This document shows positions 1 to 9,242 of a stretch of DNA of 64,000 nt, one piece after another (the stretch's first letter is position 1; each line of letters begins with the position of its first letter). The notes below the pieces were generated by a model. That model was not told the origin of the DNA. It did not search any database and saw nothing but the letters and a program-made list of their open reading frames with translations. This stretch comes from a virus: the IMG/VR virus record IMGVR_UViG_3300010430_000003, positions 64,001 through 128,000 of that record; one strand, 5' to 3'. The position numbers and the translations under genes were made by a program.

Positions 1-1
1 T

Positions 2-703
2 GCAATTGGTGACAAGAGAATTATCATCAATAAGGTGTTTTATAAAGCTCCCCGTGCAGCTTGGAGGTTTTATGGATATTATGGTGGTTTGACAACTGTT
101 GGCAACTTCCATAATTATGGACAGTGGGCTGATGATTCAATGTTTGAAATCATTCCTGTTTGGCACAACAAGTTGCAAGCAATGCAATATGAAAATGCAA
201 TTTATACCCGTCTATCTCATTATTCTTATGAGCTTAAAAATAACAAGCTGAGAATTTATCCCGCACCCTCCCCAGTTGAGCCCGGAAGAATTTGGATTCG
301 CTTTTATGTTCCAACGGATGCTTGGGAGGGAGATGGAATATCAGAAACTGGTATTAATGGAATTAATAACGTTAATACCCTTCCATATGGCAACCTTCCA
401 TATGGGAATATTAATGCTATTGGTAAACAGTGGATTCGAGATTATGCTTTCTTTATCGCAATGGAGCAATTGGGATTTATCCGGTCAAAGTTCAATACGA
501 TTCCAATTCCGGGTGAAAGTGTTACTCTTAATGGCACTGATTTAATTAACAGAGCAAAAGAAGAAAAAGATAGATTGCGAGATGAACTCAAAGATATTCT
601 TGAAGACCTCACATATCAAAAGCTTGCAGAACGTGATGCTGATATAGCTGAGAATACAGAAAGAGTGTTATCTAAAGTTCCAATGGCCATTTATGTGGGA
701 TAA
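2..703 (+). CDS. Neck/head-completion-region structural protein, 5' end cut by window
   Basis: The reading frame is open to the first base of the window (codons from base 2 read without a stop; GTG at 35 is only an internal possibility), so the gene starts upstream. About 233 residues are visible. The middle is rich in aromatic residues (for example YGYYGG, WADDSMFEI) and the C-terminal third is a charged helix containing AKEEKDRLRDEL, consistent with a virion connector or neck component. It sits directly before a gp14-like neck gene and one small gene, the place where T4-type phages put the gp13 neck protein. The gp13 role is inferred from position only; I do not recognise a decisive motif. 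Confidence 0.6.
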   Translation, partial: AIGDKRIIINKVFYKAPRAAWRFYGYYGGLTTVGNFHNYGQWADDSMFEIIPVWHNKLQAMQYENAIYTRLSHYSYELKNNKLRIYPAPSPVEPGRIWIRFYVPTDAWEGDGISETGINGINNVNTLPYGNLPYGNINAIGKQWIRDYAFFIAMEQLGFIRSKFNTIPIPGESVTLNGTDLINRAKEEKDRLRDELKDILEDLTYQKLAERDADIAENTERVLSKVPMAIYVG

Positions 704-705
704 AT

Positions 706-993
706 ATGAAAAAATTATTTGAAAGTTGGAGAGGGTTTTTAAAAGAATCTCAAATGCCATCAAACTTGCAAGCCGTTTTGAAGGGTGCTGAATACACTGT
801 TTTGAACTTACATGACGCGGAAGGTGAATTGGCCCATGTAATAAAAGTAACTAAGGTGGGTGGCAGTGCTACAACTGTTGGGAATTGGTGGTACGATTCA
901 GAGTGGCGCTTGCATAGATTAAATGGACCAGCCATTGACACACCACATCAAAAGGCATGGTTTTCACATGGCGAGAAGCAGGATAAGAGATAA
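706..993 (+). CDS. Small protein with one LHRxxGPA-type repeat
   Basis: This 95-residue protein starts with ATG two bases after the preceding stop, and its TAA overlaps the next ATG (TAATG). The N-terminus MKKLFESWRGFL resembles short amphipathic N-termini common in small proteins of large phages. The C-terminal part holds the motif WRLHRLNGPAI, a unit of the [LF]HRxxGPA[IV] type that recurs several times in the protein at 59228-59878, so the two are probably distant relatives. It lies between two neck-type genes and so may be a minor virion protein, but no function can be assigned. Confidence 0.6.
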   Translation: MKKLFESWRGFLKESQMPSNLQAVLKGAEYTVLNLHDAEGELAHVIKVTKVGGSATTVGNWWYDSEWRLHRLNGPAIDTPHQKAWFSHGEKQDKR

Positions 994-1511
994 TGTCTGA
1001 TTCTGATAATACAAATAAATGGAATGGTCTTGATGCTCCTCCCCCTCCAATGTTTCTTGGACAGAAGGAGAGAGACTTTCAAAAGCAAATTGCTGAAGAA
1101 CTTACTGAAAGAGTTATTGGGCAAGGACTTCTTTATTTTCCAATTGATATCGAGAGGACAAACTACCACCCCATCTATGGAGAAGCCCCAGTAAAAACAT
1201 TCCTTCATCCTATTCGTGCATATGCCCTTGTTTTATGGCAAGGTATGGAAACTACATATGAAAGCAATGTTGGAATTGACTCAAGGGCTTCTTTAGAGGT
1301 AAAGTTTCATAAAAGAAGAATATCAGAAGATCAGAATATTTTTGTTAGAGCGGGTGATTTCATTATGTGGGGTGATTCATATTATCGCATTAATAACGTT
1401 TCCCAACCTCGCCTTTTATGGGGTCAATCAGATCAACGTTTTGAAATAGTGGCAAAAGCAACAAAAGCCCGTCGCGGGCAGTTTAATCCATATGATGAGA
1501 CTAGGAAATGA
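993..1511 (+). CDS. Neck protein, gp14-like (head closure)
   Basis: A 172-residue protein translationally coupled to its neighbours (TAATG at its start, ATGA at its end). The pattern ERVIGQGLLYFPIDIE followed by YGEAP and a C-terminal beta-rich part with GDSYYRINNV is of the kind seen in gp14-like head-closure proteins of large myoviruses, where the protein forms the lower ring of the neck between portal and tail. Its place, after a probable gp13-like gene and before a gp15-like gene, supports this. The family call is by eye; the virion-structural role is more secure than the exact T4 equivalent. Confidence 0.6.
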   Translation: MSDSDNTNKWNGLDAPPPPMFLGQKERDFQKQIAEELTERVIGQGLLYFPIDIERTNYHPIYGEAPVKTFLHPIRAYALVLWQGMETTYESNVGIDSRASLEVKFHKRRISEDQNIFVRAGDFIMWGDSYYRINNVSQPRLLWGQSDQRFEIVAKATKARRGQFNPYDETRK

Positions 1512-2470
1512 GACTACAAGAACGAGAAAAGGATCTTCGGGCCAATGACATTCTTGAAATCTTTATTCGTGAATTTTATAATATGCTTAATTTTAAAAAT
1601 TCTATTCTAGATCCTGTCATAACATGCATGGATTACAATAGGCCAAATAGAGTCTTCAGAGTTCGTGGTCATAACAATTATGAAGCTACTTTAGATAAGC
1701 TTCAAGGAAAATGGCCTGATATCAAAGATCATCAAATATTGCCAATTCATATGATGTTTGAATTGCACACTTTCATGAAGACACATGTTTCTAGTTACGA
1801 GGTTGGCGATGCATTTCCAAAAATGATAATTAGGTATGATCAAGATGATTTTTATTTTGCTTATGATTATGCAAATAAGACAGTTAGATTTGATTTGAAA
1901 GCTCAATTATATAAACAAAAGTTTGAAAAGTATAAACAAGGCTTAAAGAATTTTGATGATATTGAAACATTTTATGTGTTGGTTGAAAACACTCTCTTTA
2001 AAGGTGATATACCAAACACGACCCTTATTCATGAAATGAGCCATATGTTTGATGATCTTATGGAATTTGATTTATCGGTAGTTGGAACACCACAAGACAT
2101 TGATAGCGTTGATCCCAATCTCGAACCAGAAGAAGCAGAAAGGGAAAAGAAAAGAAGAATGAAAGTGTATCTTAATGATACAAGAGAAGTGGAAGCTTGG
2201 ATTAGACAAACAGTTTTCCCATATTACAAAGAAAACATCGGACTCTTCCAGTACGTTGCTGAAAGGTTAATTGCTGGTCAAGATGTCAATTTCTTAATTG
2301 GTGATATAATCAAAGATATGATTCAAGAATTTAAAGAAATGGAAACTTCACATGGAACATCTGTTTGGGATGAATATACAGAGAAAACTAAAACAAAAGT
2401 TTCTAAGAGAATGTTTCAAGCTATAAACTCTCTTTTGAGTCGTGAGGTAGATAAACTTGCCAATTACTGA
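1508..2470 (+). CDS. Putative zinc metalloprotease (HExxH) in the neck operon
   Basis: A 320-residue protein beginning at an ATGA junction with the neck gene. The helix LIHEMSHMFDDL carries a HExxH zincin signature, with H175, E176 and H179 as the expected zinc ligands and catalytic acid. The rest is mixed alpha/beta and highly charged, with no signal peptide. Proteases in phage neck regions are unusual: prohead proteases normally lie near the capsid gene and are serine enzymes. It may process a tail or neck protein, be packaged into the virion, or act on a host target. Whether it is active cannot be told from sequence; a third zinc ligand is not obvious. Confidence 0.6.
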   Translation: MRLQEREKDLRANDILEIFIREFYNMLNFKNSILDPVITCMDYNRPNRVFRVRGHNNYEATLDKLQGKWPDIKDHQILPIHMMFELHTFMKTHVSSYEVGDAFPKMIIRYDQDDFYFAYDYANKTVRFDLKAQLYKQKFEKYKQGLKNFDDIETFYVLVENTLFKGDIPNTTLIHEMSHMFDDLMEFDLSVVGTPQDIDSVDPNLEPEEAEREKKRRMKVYLNDTREVEAWIRQTVFPYYKENIGLFQYVAERLIAGQDVNFLIGDIIKDMIQEFKEMETSHGTSVWDEYTEKTKTKVSKRMFQAINSLLSREVDKLANY

Positions 2471-3260
2471 ACATGATATAAAGTTTGAACCCTCAACGCT
2501 AGAAAACATCGATACTGCTTTTTATAAATACGTTGAGAATTTGAAGGTTGGTGTAACTACCAATGAAGGGTGGAAACTTGTGCCTGTTATTTGGCAGGGG
2601 GCTGAAAAAGCATTTCAAATTAAAAATGATAAAGAGATTCGTGATGATAACGATATGCTCATAATGCCGCAGATCACAGTTTTGAGAACATCGGCAGATA
2701 AGAAACTTGATCGAAAAGGAATTTTTCTAAATGATAGTGCTGTGCAAGATAAGTTGCAAGGTGGAGAAATCATTATATCTCAGAGGATCAATCAAGATAA
2801 GACTGCAGCCTTTGCAAACAGTAGAGCACTTGAAGTTACAAAAGGTAAGTTGAATTTCAAAACAGCGGCAAGAGAGAACGAAAGAGTTGTATATCAGTTT
2901 CTTTCTATTCCTACACCTGTGTATCTTGATTGTAATTATGATATTGTTGTCAGGACAGAATATCAGGTACATATGAATGATATTATGAGTGTGTTTTATT
3001 CAACAGTTGGATCGCTGAATTACTTTTTAATTGAAAATGCTGGATATCGCTATGAGTGTTTTTATGGACAAGAGTTTTCAAGTGATTCAAATATCTCTCA
3101 ATTTGATGAAGAAGAAAGAATGTTTAAGACCACCATCCCCGTAAATGTGTTGGGATATATTATTGGTTCTGATAAAAATGAAGATAGGCCCAAATTGACT
3201 ATTAAAGAGAACCGCGTCGATATCAAAATTAAAGAAACAATTATTGGTTCTGACGATTAA
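2457..3260 (+). CDS. Probable tail-completion/sheath-terminator protein (gp15 position)
   Basis: 267 residues. It starts at TTG 2457, overlapping the end of the metalloprotease gene by 14 bases; no in-frame ATG occurs for over 60 codons, so TTG is the reasonable start. Recognisable features are VPVIWQGAEKAFQIKN and LIMPQITVLRTS near the N-terminus and a beta-rich C-terminus. This arrangement (neck proteins, then this protein, then fibre and sheath) matches the position of tail terminator proteins such as T4 gp15, but the sequence itself gives me no certain family signature. A 29-base gap with a weak GGGTG leads to the next gene. Confidence 0.5.
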   Translation: MPITEHDIKFEPSTLENIDTAFYKYVENLKVGVTTNEGWKLVPVIWQGAEKAFQIKNDKEIRDDNDMLIMPQITVLRTSADKKLDRKGIFLNDSAVQDKLQGGEIIISQRINQDKTAAFANSRALEVTKGKLNFKTAARENERVVYQFLSIPTPVYLDCNYDIVVRTEYQVHMNDIMSVFYSTVGSLNYFLIENAGYRYECFYGQEFSSDSNISQFDEEERMFKTTIPVNVLGYIIGSDKNEDRPKLTIKENRVDIKIKETIIGSDD

Positions 3261-3289
3261 ATATAATGTAATATATTATTGGGTGTCAC

Positions 3290-5734
3290 ATGTCCTTAAA
3301 AGACTTATTTGCAACAAATAAAACAAAAGCGTTTATAACATATGAAGCAAGAAGAGCATCTTCCGATGTAGAAGGTGAAATTCCTGCACTTGACCTTTAT
3401 GGTCAAATAGGATTATATGGTAGGATTGATTATGCCTTCAATGCCGTGTATCCATCCGAAGCTTTCTTAAAAGAAATTGAAGATGGAATGTTTGCTTTGA
3501 ATTTTGTCTCCGATGCCTATAAAGACTTTCAAGAACATTTTGTAAAGCTCCGACAACTAAATAAACTCGCAAGTAAAAACACAAACCTTAAGACTATTAA
3601 AGCAACTGCGAGTTGGAGAAGCCTCCCAGAAGCTCATCATAAATACACTAAGATAGTGTTTGATACATTCTTTCAAACTTATGGAAAGAATCTTGGCACT
3701 GTTAGCATTGAAGAGTTTATCAATGTATTTTATCGATTTTTGAAAGATTCTCGTGACTCTCTTGTTCTTACAAGAACTTCATTTATTGAATCATCAATGT
3801 ATGATCCTTTGATGTCAGCCCTAATGATTGAATTGGCTGAAGAAGATAAAGGTGATGATACAATTAAAAGAAAATATTATGAAGATCCTAATTTTGATAT
3901 TTATCAAAAGGTATTAAGAATTTATGGATTCAAGAATGATAAAAATCATCCTTGGAGAATAATTGCAGATATTGAATCTGCTCCAATGCTTCGATATATG
4001 GAAAAATATGGAGTTAATAATAAAACCATGTTTGATGAATTCTTTTATCGAAGTTATGAATTGGATATGGATATCATTCAAGAATATATTCGTGAATATT
4101 ATAACTATCATGATGTTGAAATGTCGAAGAGAAAGCCTGCAATTATAAAAGAAGAAAGGATTGCTCTCCCAAGTCCAAACTTTGAAGACGGGGCGATTCA
4201 ATTAACTGACATATCAAAATATTCCGATATATTGGAGACTAAAGAAGTCAAAACAAAACCAGTTTTGGTTATAAATCTTAAAAAAGAGCAAAAGCCAAAA
4301 TCATTAAGTTCAACCTCCTCTAAGTTTGGGGAGACAGCACCGGAACCTCCGCCGGAACCTCCGCCGGAACCACCACCACCAAGTCTCGATGACTTCCCTG
4401 AGCTTTTATATGGTTGGGAAAGCACTAGTGGGTTAGGGACTCCCGCTTTGGAGGACCAGATCCAAACATGGGAGCCCGTGGTGGGAACGGAAGATCTAAC
4501 CCAAGCAACTTTGGCCAAACGCCCAAGGTTTATTCCGGGTGCCTATACATCCAGTGGCAACCCGCTTGTTTGTTTTCTAAACAACTCGAATGCCGCCAGT
4601 ATGGAAACAGGCGCCATTACAACACTGCCCCAGCCTTACACAAAAATTGTAGTATTCATTGATCCCGCTCAAGACTCTCTTAACGGGGGGCTACACTCGT
4701 ATGTTTCGTCTCCCGGTAGTGGTCGTGGGTATTTGGGTAGGAATGGTAATGCCGCTGACAAATTTAGCTACAATATTAATGGCGGAAACACCGTGGATCC
4801 GGGTGTGGATACGGGACCCCTCCCAGACAACCGAGTTAGTGTTGCTTTTGCCCGTTTTGACGGCACAAGTTCTAGCGTGTGGTCAAATGGAACGCAGGGC
4901 TCCGATGTAGATGCTGGTACTAATTCTATTGTCCAGCTTAGGGTGTCAACCGGTCCTAGTGATATAGAAAGTGGCAACTGCTATATGATTGCACACTATA
5001 TATGGGACGGCTCTATCACGGCTGATAGACTGACGGATTTCGTAGCATATCTAGACTACTGGTTTCGACCATCGTGGTCGCAAGGTTCTACGTTTCCGAC
5101 ATTCACATCAACAGATGCATTCGAATTAGATGCCACAGACCTCACCGAAGGCGACGGCGTCACCATCACCTCGAACTGGGTCGATCGCGAGAATGGTTAT
5201 ATCTTCGCGCCCACAGGCGCACCAACAATGGATATAGATGGCGGTCCTCGTAAGCAAAAGGCAGTTGTATTTGACGGGACTGCGGGGGACTGGTTTCAGA
5301 ATACTGCGGATGTAACATGGTCACAACCCGGTACAATTATTGCGGAGTTTAAGTATGACGGAGCTGCGCCCGGCTTCCACATTACAGATGGAGTTAACGG
5401 AAGTCAAAGGTGGGCAGTCTGGGCAAGCGCACTCTCACCCGCAGCCTATGCTGGTGCAACAATTCAGAACGCAAATGTTCCTTTAGTGACAGGATTGGGC
5501 TGGAGGCATAATGCCTGCGTATTCGACGGCTCAAACAGTTCAGTGTTCGTTGACGGAATCCTTGAGTCCACTGGCAATGCTGGTACCCAGACACTAGGTG
5601 GCGGCTTACGCATAGGTAATAACTATCTTAATAGTGGTGCTGTTAAAGGGACTCTTAGCTGGATAGCTGGTTGGGATATTGCATTAACCCAGACGCAGGT
5701 TCTCGAAGTGTTGAAATACCGTGGCCTGATATGA
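3290..5734 (+). CDS. Modular tail/adhesin protein: conserved N-domain, Pro-rich linker, LamG-like C-domains
   Basis: 814 residues in three parts. Residues 1 to about 335 form a helical, charged domain with phage-virion character, which probably anchors to the tail. Residues about 350-365 form a repeated PPEP linker, encoded by a short tandem DNA repeat. The remainder consists of two beta-rich concanavalin/LamG-like domains, the second containing motifs such as VFDGTAGDW, GWRHNACVFDGSNSSVFVDG and a final LSWIAGWDIALTQTQ typical of LamG strands. The C-terminal half is visibly richer in G and C than the N-terminal half and the next gene, as expected of an exchanged receptor-binding module. It is coupled to the next fibre gene by ATGA. 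Confidence 0.65.
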   Translation: MSLKDLFATNKTKAFITYEARRASSDVEGEIPALDLYGQIGLYGRIDYAFNAVYPSEAFLKEIEDGMFALNFVSDAYKDFQEHFVKLRQLNKLASKNTNLKTIKATASWRSLPEAHHKYTKIVFDTFFQTYGKNLGTVSIEEFINVFYRFLKDSRDSLVLTRTSFIESSMYDPLMSALMIELAEEDKGDDTIKRKYYEDPNFDIYQKVLRIYGFKNDKNHPWRIIADIESAPMLRYMEKYGVNNKTMFDEFFYRSYELDMDIIQEYIREYYNYHDVEMSKRKPAIIKEERIALPSPNFEDGAIQLTDISKYSDILETKEVKTKPVLVINLKKEQKPKSLSSTSSKFGETAPEPPPEPPPEPPPPSLDDFPELLYGWESTSGLGTPALEDQIQTWEPVVGTEDLTQATLAKRPRFIPGAYTSSGNPLVCFLNNSNAASMETGAITTLPQPYTKIVVFIDPAQDSLNGGLHSYVSSPGSGRGYLGRNGNAADKFSYNINGGNTVDPGVDTGPLPDNRVSVAFARFDGTSSSVWSNGTQGSDVDAGTNSIVQLRVSTGPSDIESGNCYMIAHYIWDGSITADRLTDFVAYLDYWFRPSWSQGSTFPTFTSTDAFELDATDLTEGDGVTITSNWVDRENGYIFAPTGAPTMDIDGGPRKQKAVVFDGTAGDWFQNTADVTWSQPGTIIAEFKYDGAAPGFHITDGVNGSQRWAVWASALSPAAYAGATIQNANVPLVTGLGWRHNACVFDGSNSSVFVDGILESTGNAGTQTLGGGLRIGNNYLNSGAVKGTLSWIAGWDIALTQTQVLEVLKYRGLI

Positions 5735-8577
5735 AGTATACGAAGAGACAATTTAAAAATAAATTCAAAAGTTCTTACTGGCTTAATTTGTATGCATCCA
5801 TTCGCAGCATTGAGAGTAGAACCCCGCTGAAACAAATTCGGTATCGTGGGAAGGCAACAGAAGACAAAGTTTTATTAGCAATTAATAATCTTTATAAACC
5901 ATTAATAACCATGCCTGTTTCAAATAATCAAGTAAGAGTTATTAATGATCAATTATCAAACACACCAAAATTTGAAACAGTTAAGCAAAGAATAGTTGGA
6001 ATTACAGAAGGACCGTCAAGATTTGTTTATGGAGCTTCTGATTTTATTGGTTCTGCTTATCTTTCCTTAACTGGTGGTGTTCTTACTTATGCTGATGGTG
6101 GAGCAGCAACATTTGAAGGAAGTGGAACATTAACTGCCGATGGTGGTAAATTTGTTTATGTTGGAGATAGTGCAACTTTTGAAGGAAGTGGAACATTAAC
6201 TGCTGATGGAGGCAAATTTGTTTATGTGAGTGGTGAAGCAGATATTTTAGGAACTGGCTCTCTTGTTGGAATTGGTGAAACCGTTATTTATGAGAGTAAC
6301 GATGTTTCGTTTGATGGTGCTGCAACAATGCAAGCGCAGGGCACCCAGATATCTACCACAACTGCAATCTTTACTGGAACCTCTGAAATGTCAGTAGACG
6401 GTGTTCCTATTTCTGTTGCTGCTGTTACATTTACCGGAACGAGCGATATGATAGTGGAGGGTGAAGCGTTCACCAACATCCCAACGTTTGTCCACTATGC
6501 TTGGGAAATTGATTTTGGAGTAACTACAAGTTCAAATGGTTATGTTACTCTCTGGGAAGATCAAAAGCAGGGTCTTAATTTTAGTGGAACTGATGGACAT
6601 GGTTATTTTGACTTCAATTATTCAGGGACATATATCCCCGCATTAATTTTTAGCAGATCTACTCATACATTTGATGCAACATTTCCTGATCCTTCTCCAA
6701 TATCTGGAGGATTCTCTTTTCTCGTTGTAGCCGATATTATTAGTGGGTCAGATGATAGTGATGCTTCTAATAATGAGTTTGCTATTTTGCAGCTTGACGA
6801 AGACGTGGGATACGGTTCCTCACAAGCTTGGGCCTTGGATATTGGTGTGAACGCCCCCGGAATCAACTATCGTTTATGGGAGGCTGCAAGTGGTATTGAG
6901 ACATATGATGGCAGATACTATGATCACCATAGACAAGATAGCTTTGTTGATATGCTAGTTAATTCTGCTCCAAGCGGTACATGGTCATCGGAAACAGACT
7001 TATATGTTGAAAGAGAATTATTTATTAATAATAAAGACTTAGATAATTATTATTATCCACATCGTCATGAGTATACAGAAATTAAATTGGGATTAGACGC
7101 TGGCCGAACTGATCGTTCTGCCTATATGGCTGTTAAGGCAGTTTATGCTGCAACTAGCTCATTGGGATCTACTGAGAGAACTGAGTTGTGGGATTATCTT
7201 GATTCTCGATGGAGATCACAATATATAGTGCCCGAAGTTCTTGATATTACAACAACAGGGTCTGCTGCGATAGGAACTCTACACGATGTTCCAATGCCTT
7301 CAACAGTTAATCGATCAGATTTATTGGTGGCAGTTTTTGCTGAAGATGGCGGCCATGATCTTACTGAACCTCTCGGTTGGTACGAAGTTGTTAGCGATGA
7401 ATATGGAGGTGCTGATGCTGGGATGAGTGTATACGCCAGATATGCAACTGGATCTGAAGGAGGCACAACTGTTCAATTCTCTTCAAGTGTGTCGAGGGAT
7501 TATGGTGTGGCAATTGCTCGAATTGCTTCTGGCACATGGCACGAGACTTCTAATTTAGCTGACGCAATTCAAAGTACAGGTATGAGTAGTTCCAATAATT
7601 CTTATGTTTCTGATCCACCACCAATTTCATCATCTTGGATGAGTCATAACTTACCACTAGCTGCAACTGCCGGATCAGCACTAATGAATGGATTTGATAC
7701 TGACGCTGGCTGGGAAGGTGGTGTTACGTCAACGCCTGCTGCGTCAGGAACTTACGTTTCTCTTGAATATTATCCTAGTGGCTCTGCAAGGCATATTACC
7801 GATACCTTGGGTGAGAACTTTTACGGGGTCAACACATCTTTTCAGGCTGCGAGCAACCATCTTGCTGCCATGATAGCTGTGAAACCTCATCCAAGATTCA
7901 GCGATTGGAAAGAACTTTTAGATTGGCATTCAAACAGGGGCGATTTTACAGGAAGTAGTTTGATTCAATTGGTTAAATCTGATGGTTCTACAGTTGCAGA
8001 TGTTTCGGGACAAAGTAATGAGCCAACTATATCAGGAACACTAACATTCGATTCTCAGCCGGTTACGTGGGGAGATAAATATCCAATTGAGTCTGATGCT
8101 TCTGGTGGCGATTATTTACATACAACGGGAATTTTGAACTTGTCAAGCTCGACTTCATGGACTTTTAGTTGTATTGCTGAAAATTCTCCATCACATCCTG
8201 ACGTCTTATTTGGTTTAGGTGATTCCGATTCGAATCAAATTGCGCTTTATAACAACAACGCGGCAGGTGGAACGCTATATCTTAGAGCAAAAGGGGGAAG
8301 CACTGTGTTTGATACAGTGGCGGTTCCCTTTGGTCAGATATTTGGCCTAACCATCAGAAGGGAAGTCGATGATTTAGATTGGTGGGTGGATGGCGTCTTC
8401 CAAGGAACTGTTGATTTAAGTGCCCAAAGTTTTACATCTGCCACAGATCTTTATTATCTTTATGGTATTGTAACTTCTGGACTTCAATGGGATGGAAGAT
8501 TTCAACATCGAGGGACATTTGATGATGCTCTTAGTGATGAACTGTGTGTAAAATTTAGCACCACATCTTATCCATGA
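5731..8577 (+). CDS. Large fibre/adhesin protein with tandem repeats and LamG-like domains
   Basis: 948 residues from ATG 5731, chosen because it forms an ATGA overlap with the preceding stop; an upstream in-frame codon at 5671 would overlap by 64 bases. The basic N-terminus (KRQFKNKFKSSYW) is followed by two near-identical copies of a unit with FEGSGTLTADGGKFVYV at about residues 127-170 and several degenerate copies (FTGTSEMSVDG, FTGTSDMIVEG). The rest is beta-rich and Ser/Gly/Asp-rich, with LamG-like segments near the centre and C-terminus (WWVDGVFQGTV). A tail fibre or spike that binds host surface glycans is the likely role. The repeats could vary in copy number by recombination. Confidence 0.65.
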   Translation: MKYTKRQFKNKFKSSYWLNLYASIRSIESRTPLKQIRYRGKATEDKVLLAINNLYKPLITMPVSNNQVRVINDQLSNTPKFETVKQRIVGITEGPSRFVYGASDFIGSAYLSLTGGVLTYADGGAATFEGSGTLTADGGKFVYVGDSATFEGSGTLTADGGKFVYVSGEADILGTGSLVGIGETVIYESNDVSFDGAATMQAQGTQISTTTAIFTGTSEMSVDGVPISVAAVTFTGTSDMIVEGEAFTNIPTFVHYAWEIDFGVTTSSNGYVTLWEDQKQGLNFSGTDGHGYFDFNYSGTYIPALIFSRSTHTFDATFPDPSPISGGFSFLVVADIISGSDDSDASNNEFAILQLDEDVGYGSSQAWALDIGVNAPGINYRLWEAASGIETYDGRYYDHHRQDSFVDMLVNSAPSGTWSSETDLYVERELFINNKDLDNYYYPHRHEYTEIKLGLDAGRTDRSAYMAVKAVYAATSSLGSTERTELWDYLDSRWRSQYIVPEVLDITTTGSAAIGTLHDVPMPSTVNRSDLLVAVFAEDGGHDLTEPLGWYEVVSDEYGGADAGMSVYARYATGSEGGTTVQFSSSVSRDYGVAIARIASGTWHETSNLADAIQSTGMSSSNNSYVSDPPPISSSWMSHNLPLAATAGSALMNGFDTDAGWEGGVTSTPAASGTYVSLEYYPSGSARHITDTLGENFYGVNTSFQAASNHLAAMIAVKPHPRFSDWKELLDWHSNRGDFTGSSLIQLVKSDGSTVADVSGQSNEPTISGTLTFDSQPVTWGDKYPIESDASGGDYLHTTGILNLSSSTSWTFSCIAENSPSHPDVLFGLGDSDSNQIALYNNNAAGGTLYLRAKGGSTVFDTVAVPFGQIFGLTIRREVDDLDWWVDGVFQGTVDLSAQSFTSATDLYYLYGIVTSGLQWDGRFQHRGTFDDALSDELCVKFSTTSYP

Positions 8578-9203
8578 AAAAGAAAAGTAACATATTGTCT
8601 TCTTATCCAAGGTCCGGAAATACTTGGATTAGGTATTGTATGGAATTTCTGTCAGAGAGGCCAACCAGAGGGTATGGTCGCGTTAATTTAAGAGAGTGCC
8701 CCCTTGGAGAAACTTTCAATTTAGGGGTGGACTTAGAAAAAGATTATATTTTAATAAAAATTCATCTTGCTAACAAATACAGAAAAGATAGAACTAACAC
8801 AGTTATTCATTTAATTAGAGATCCATTATATAGTATTCCAAGACATACTGGTATGACAGATTTAATTGCAAACCGTGGTCCCTCCAAGTTTATCAAAATA
8901 TTGCAAGCATATCATGATTATGAAGGGAAAAAGCAAGTTTTCTATTATGAAGATTTTATGGAAGAAGAGAATCTATATCCTGTGTTGGAAGAGATGTGTG
9001 AGTTATTAGATGTCAATCCATCAAAAATTGAAAAGCTTAAAGAAGAATATAAAGTTCATGTTATTAAGAGTAGAATGTTGTATGATCATGTTAGAAAACG
9101 AGAGCCAGTCTTTAATCCTCAAATAGTTGATAAAGAAAAATGGGTTGAGTATTTTAAGAGTCATGAAGAATTATATGAATTATATTTGAAAAGATACTTT
9201 TGA
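8574..9203 (+). CDS. PAPS-dependent sulfotransferase-like enzyme
   Basis: 209 residues, ATGA-coupled to the fibre gene. The N-terminus SSYPRSGNTWIRY (residues 9-21) is a classic 5'-phosphosulfate-binding loop of sulfotransferases, and VIHLIRDPLYSIPR (about 77-90) fits the 3'-phosphate-binding strand and helix with Arg82 and Ser87. A late YYEDFMEE segment also occurs in this family. Such enzymes move sulfate from PAPS to hydroxyl or amino groups of sugars, lipids or proteins. It is shorter than most cytosolic family members (about 250-300 residues). Lying inside the fibre block, it may sulfate a fibre, a virion glycan or a host surface polymer; the substrate is unknown. Confidence 0.75.
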   Translation: MKKKSNILSSYPRSGNTWIRYCMEFLSERPTRGYGRVNLRECPLGETFNLGVDLEKDYILIKIHLANKYRKDRTNTVIHLIRDPLYSIPRHTGMTDLIANRGPSKFIKILQAYHDYEGKKQVFYYEDFMEEENLYPVLEEMCELLDVNPSKIEKLKEEYKVHVIKSRMLYDHVRKREPVFNPQIVDKEKWVEYFKSHEELYELYLKRYF

Positions 9204-9242
9204 AATAGTATTTATAGGGAATAGTGAAGGAGAACAATATTC

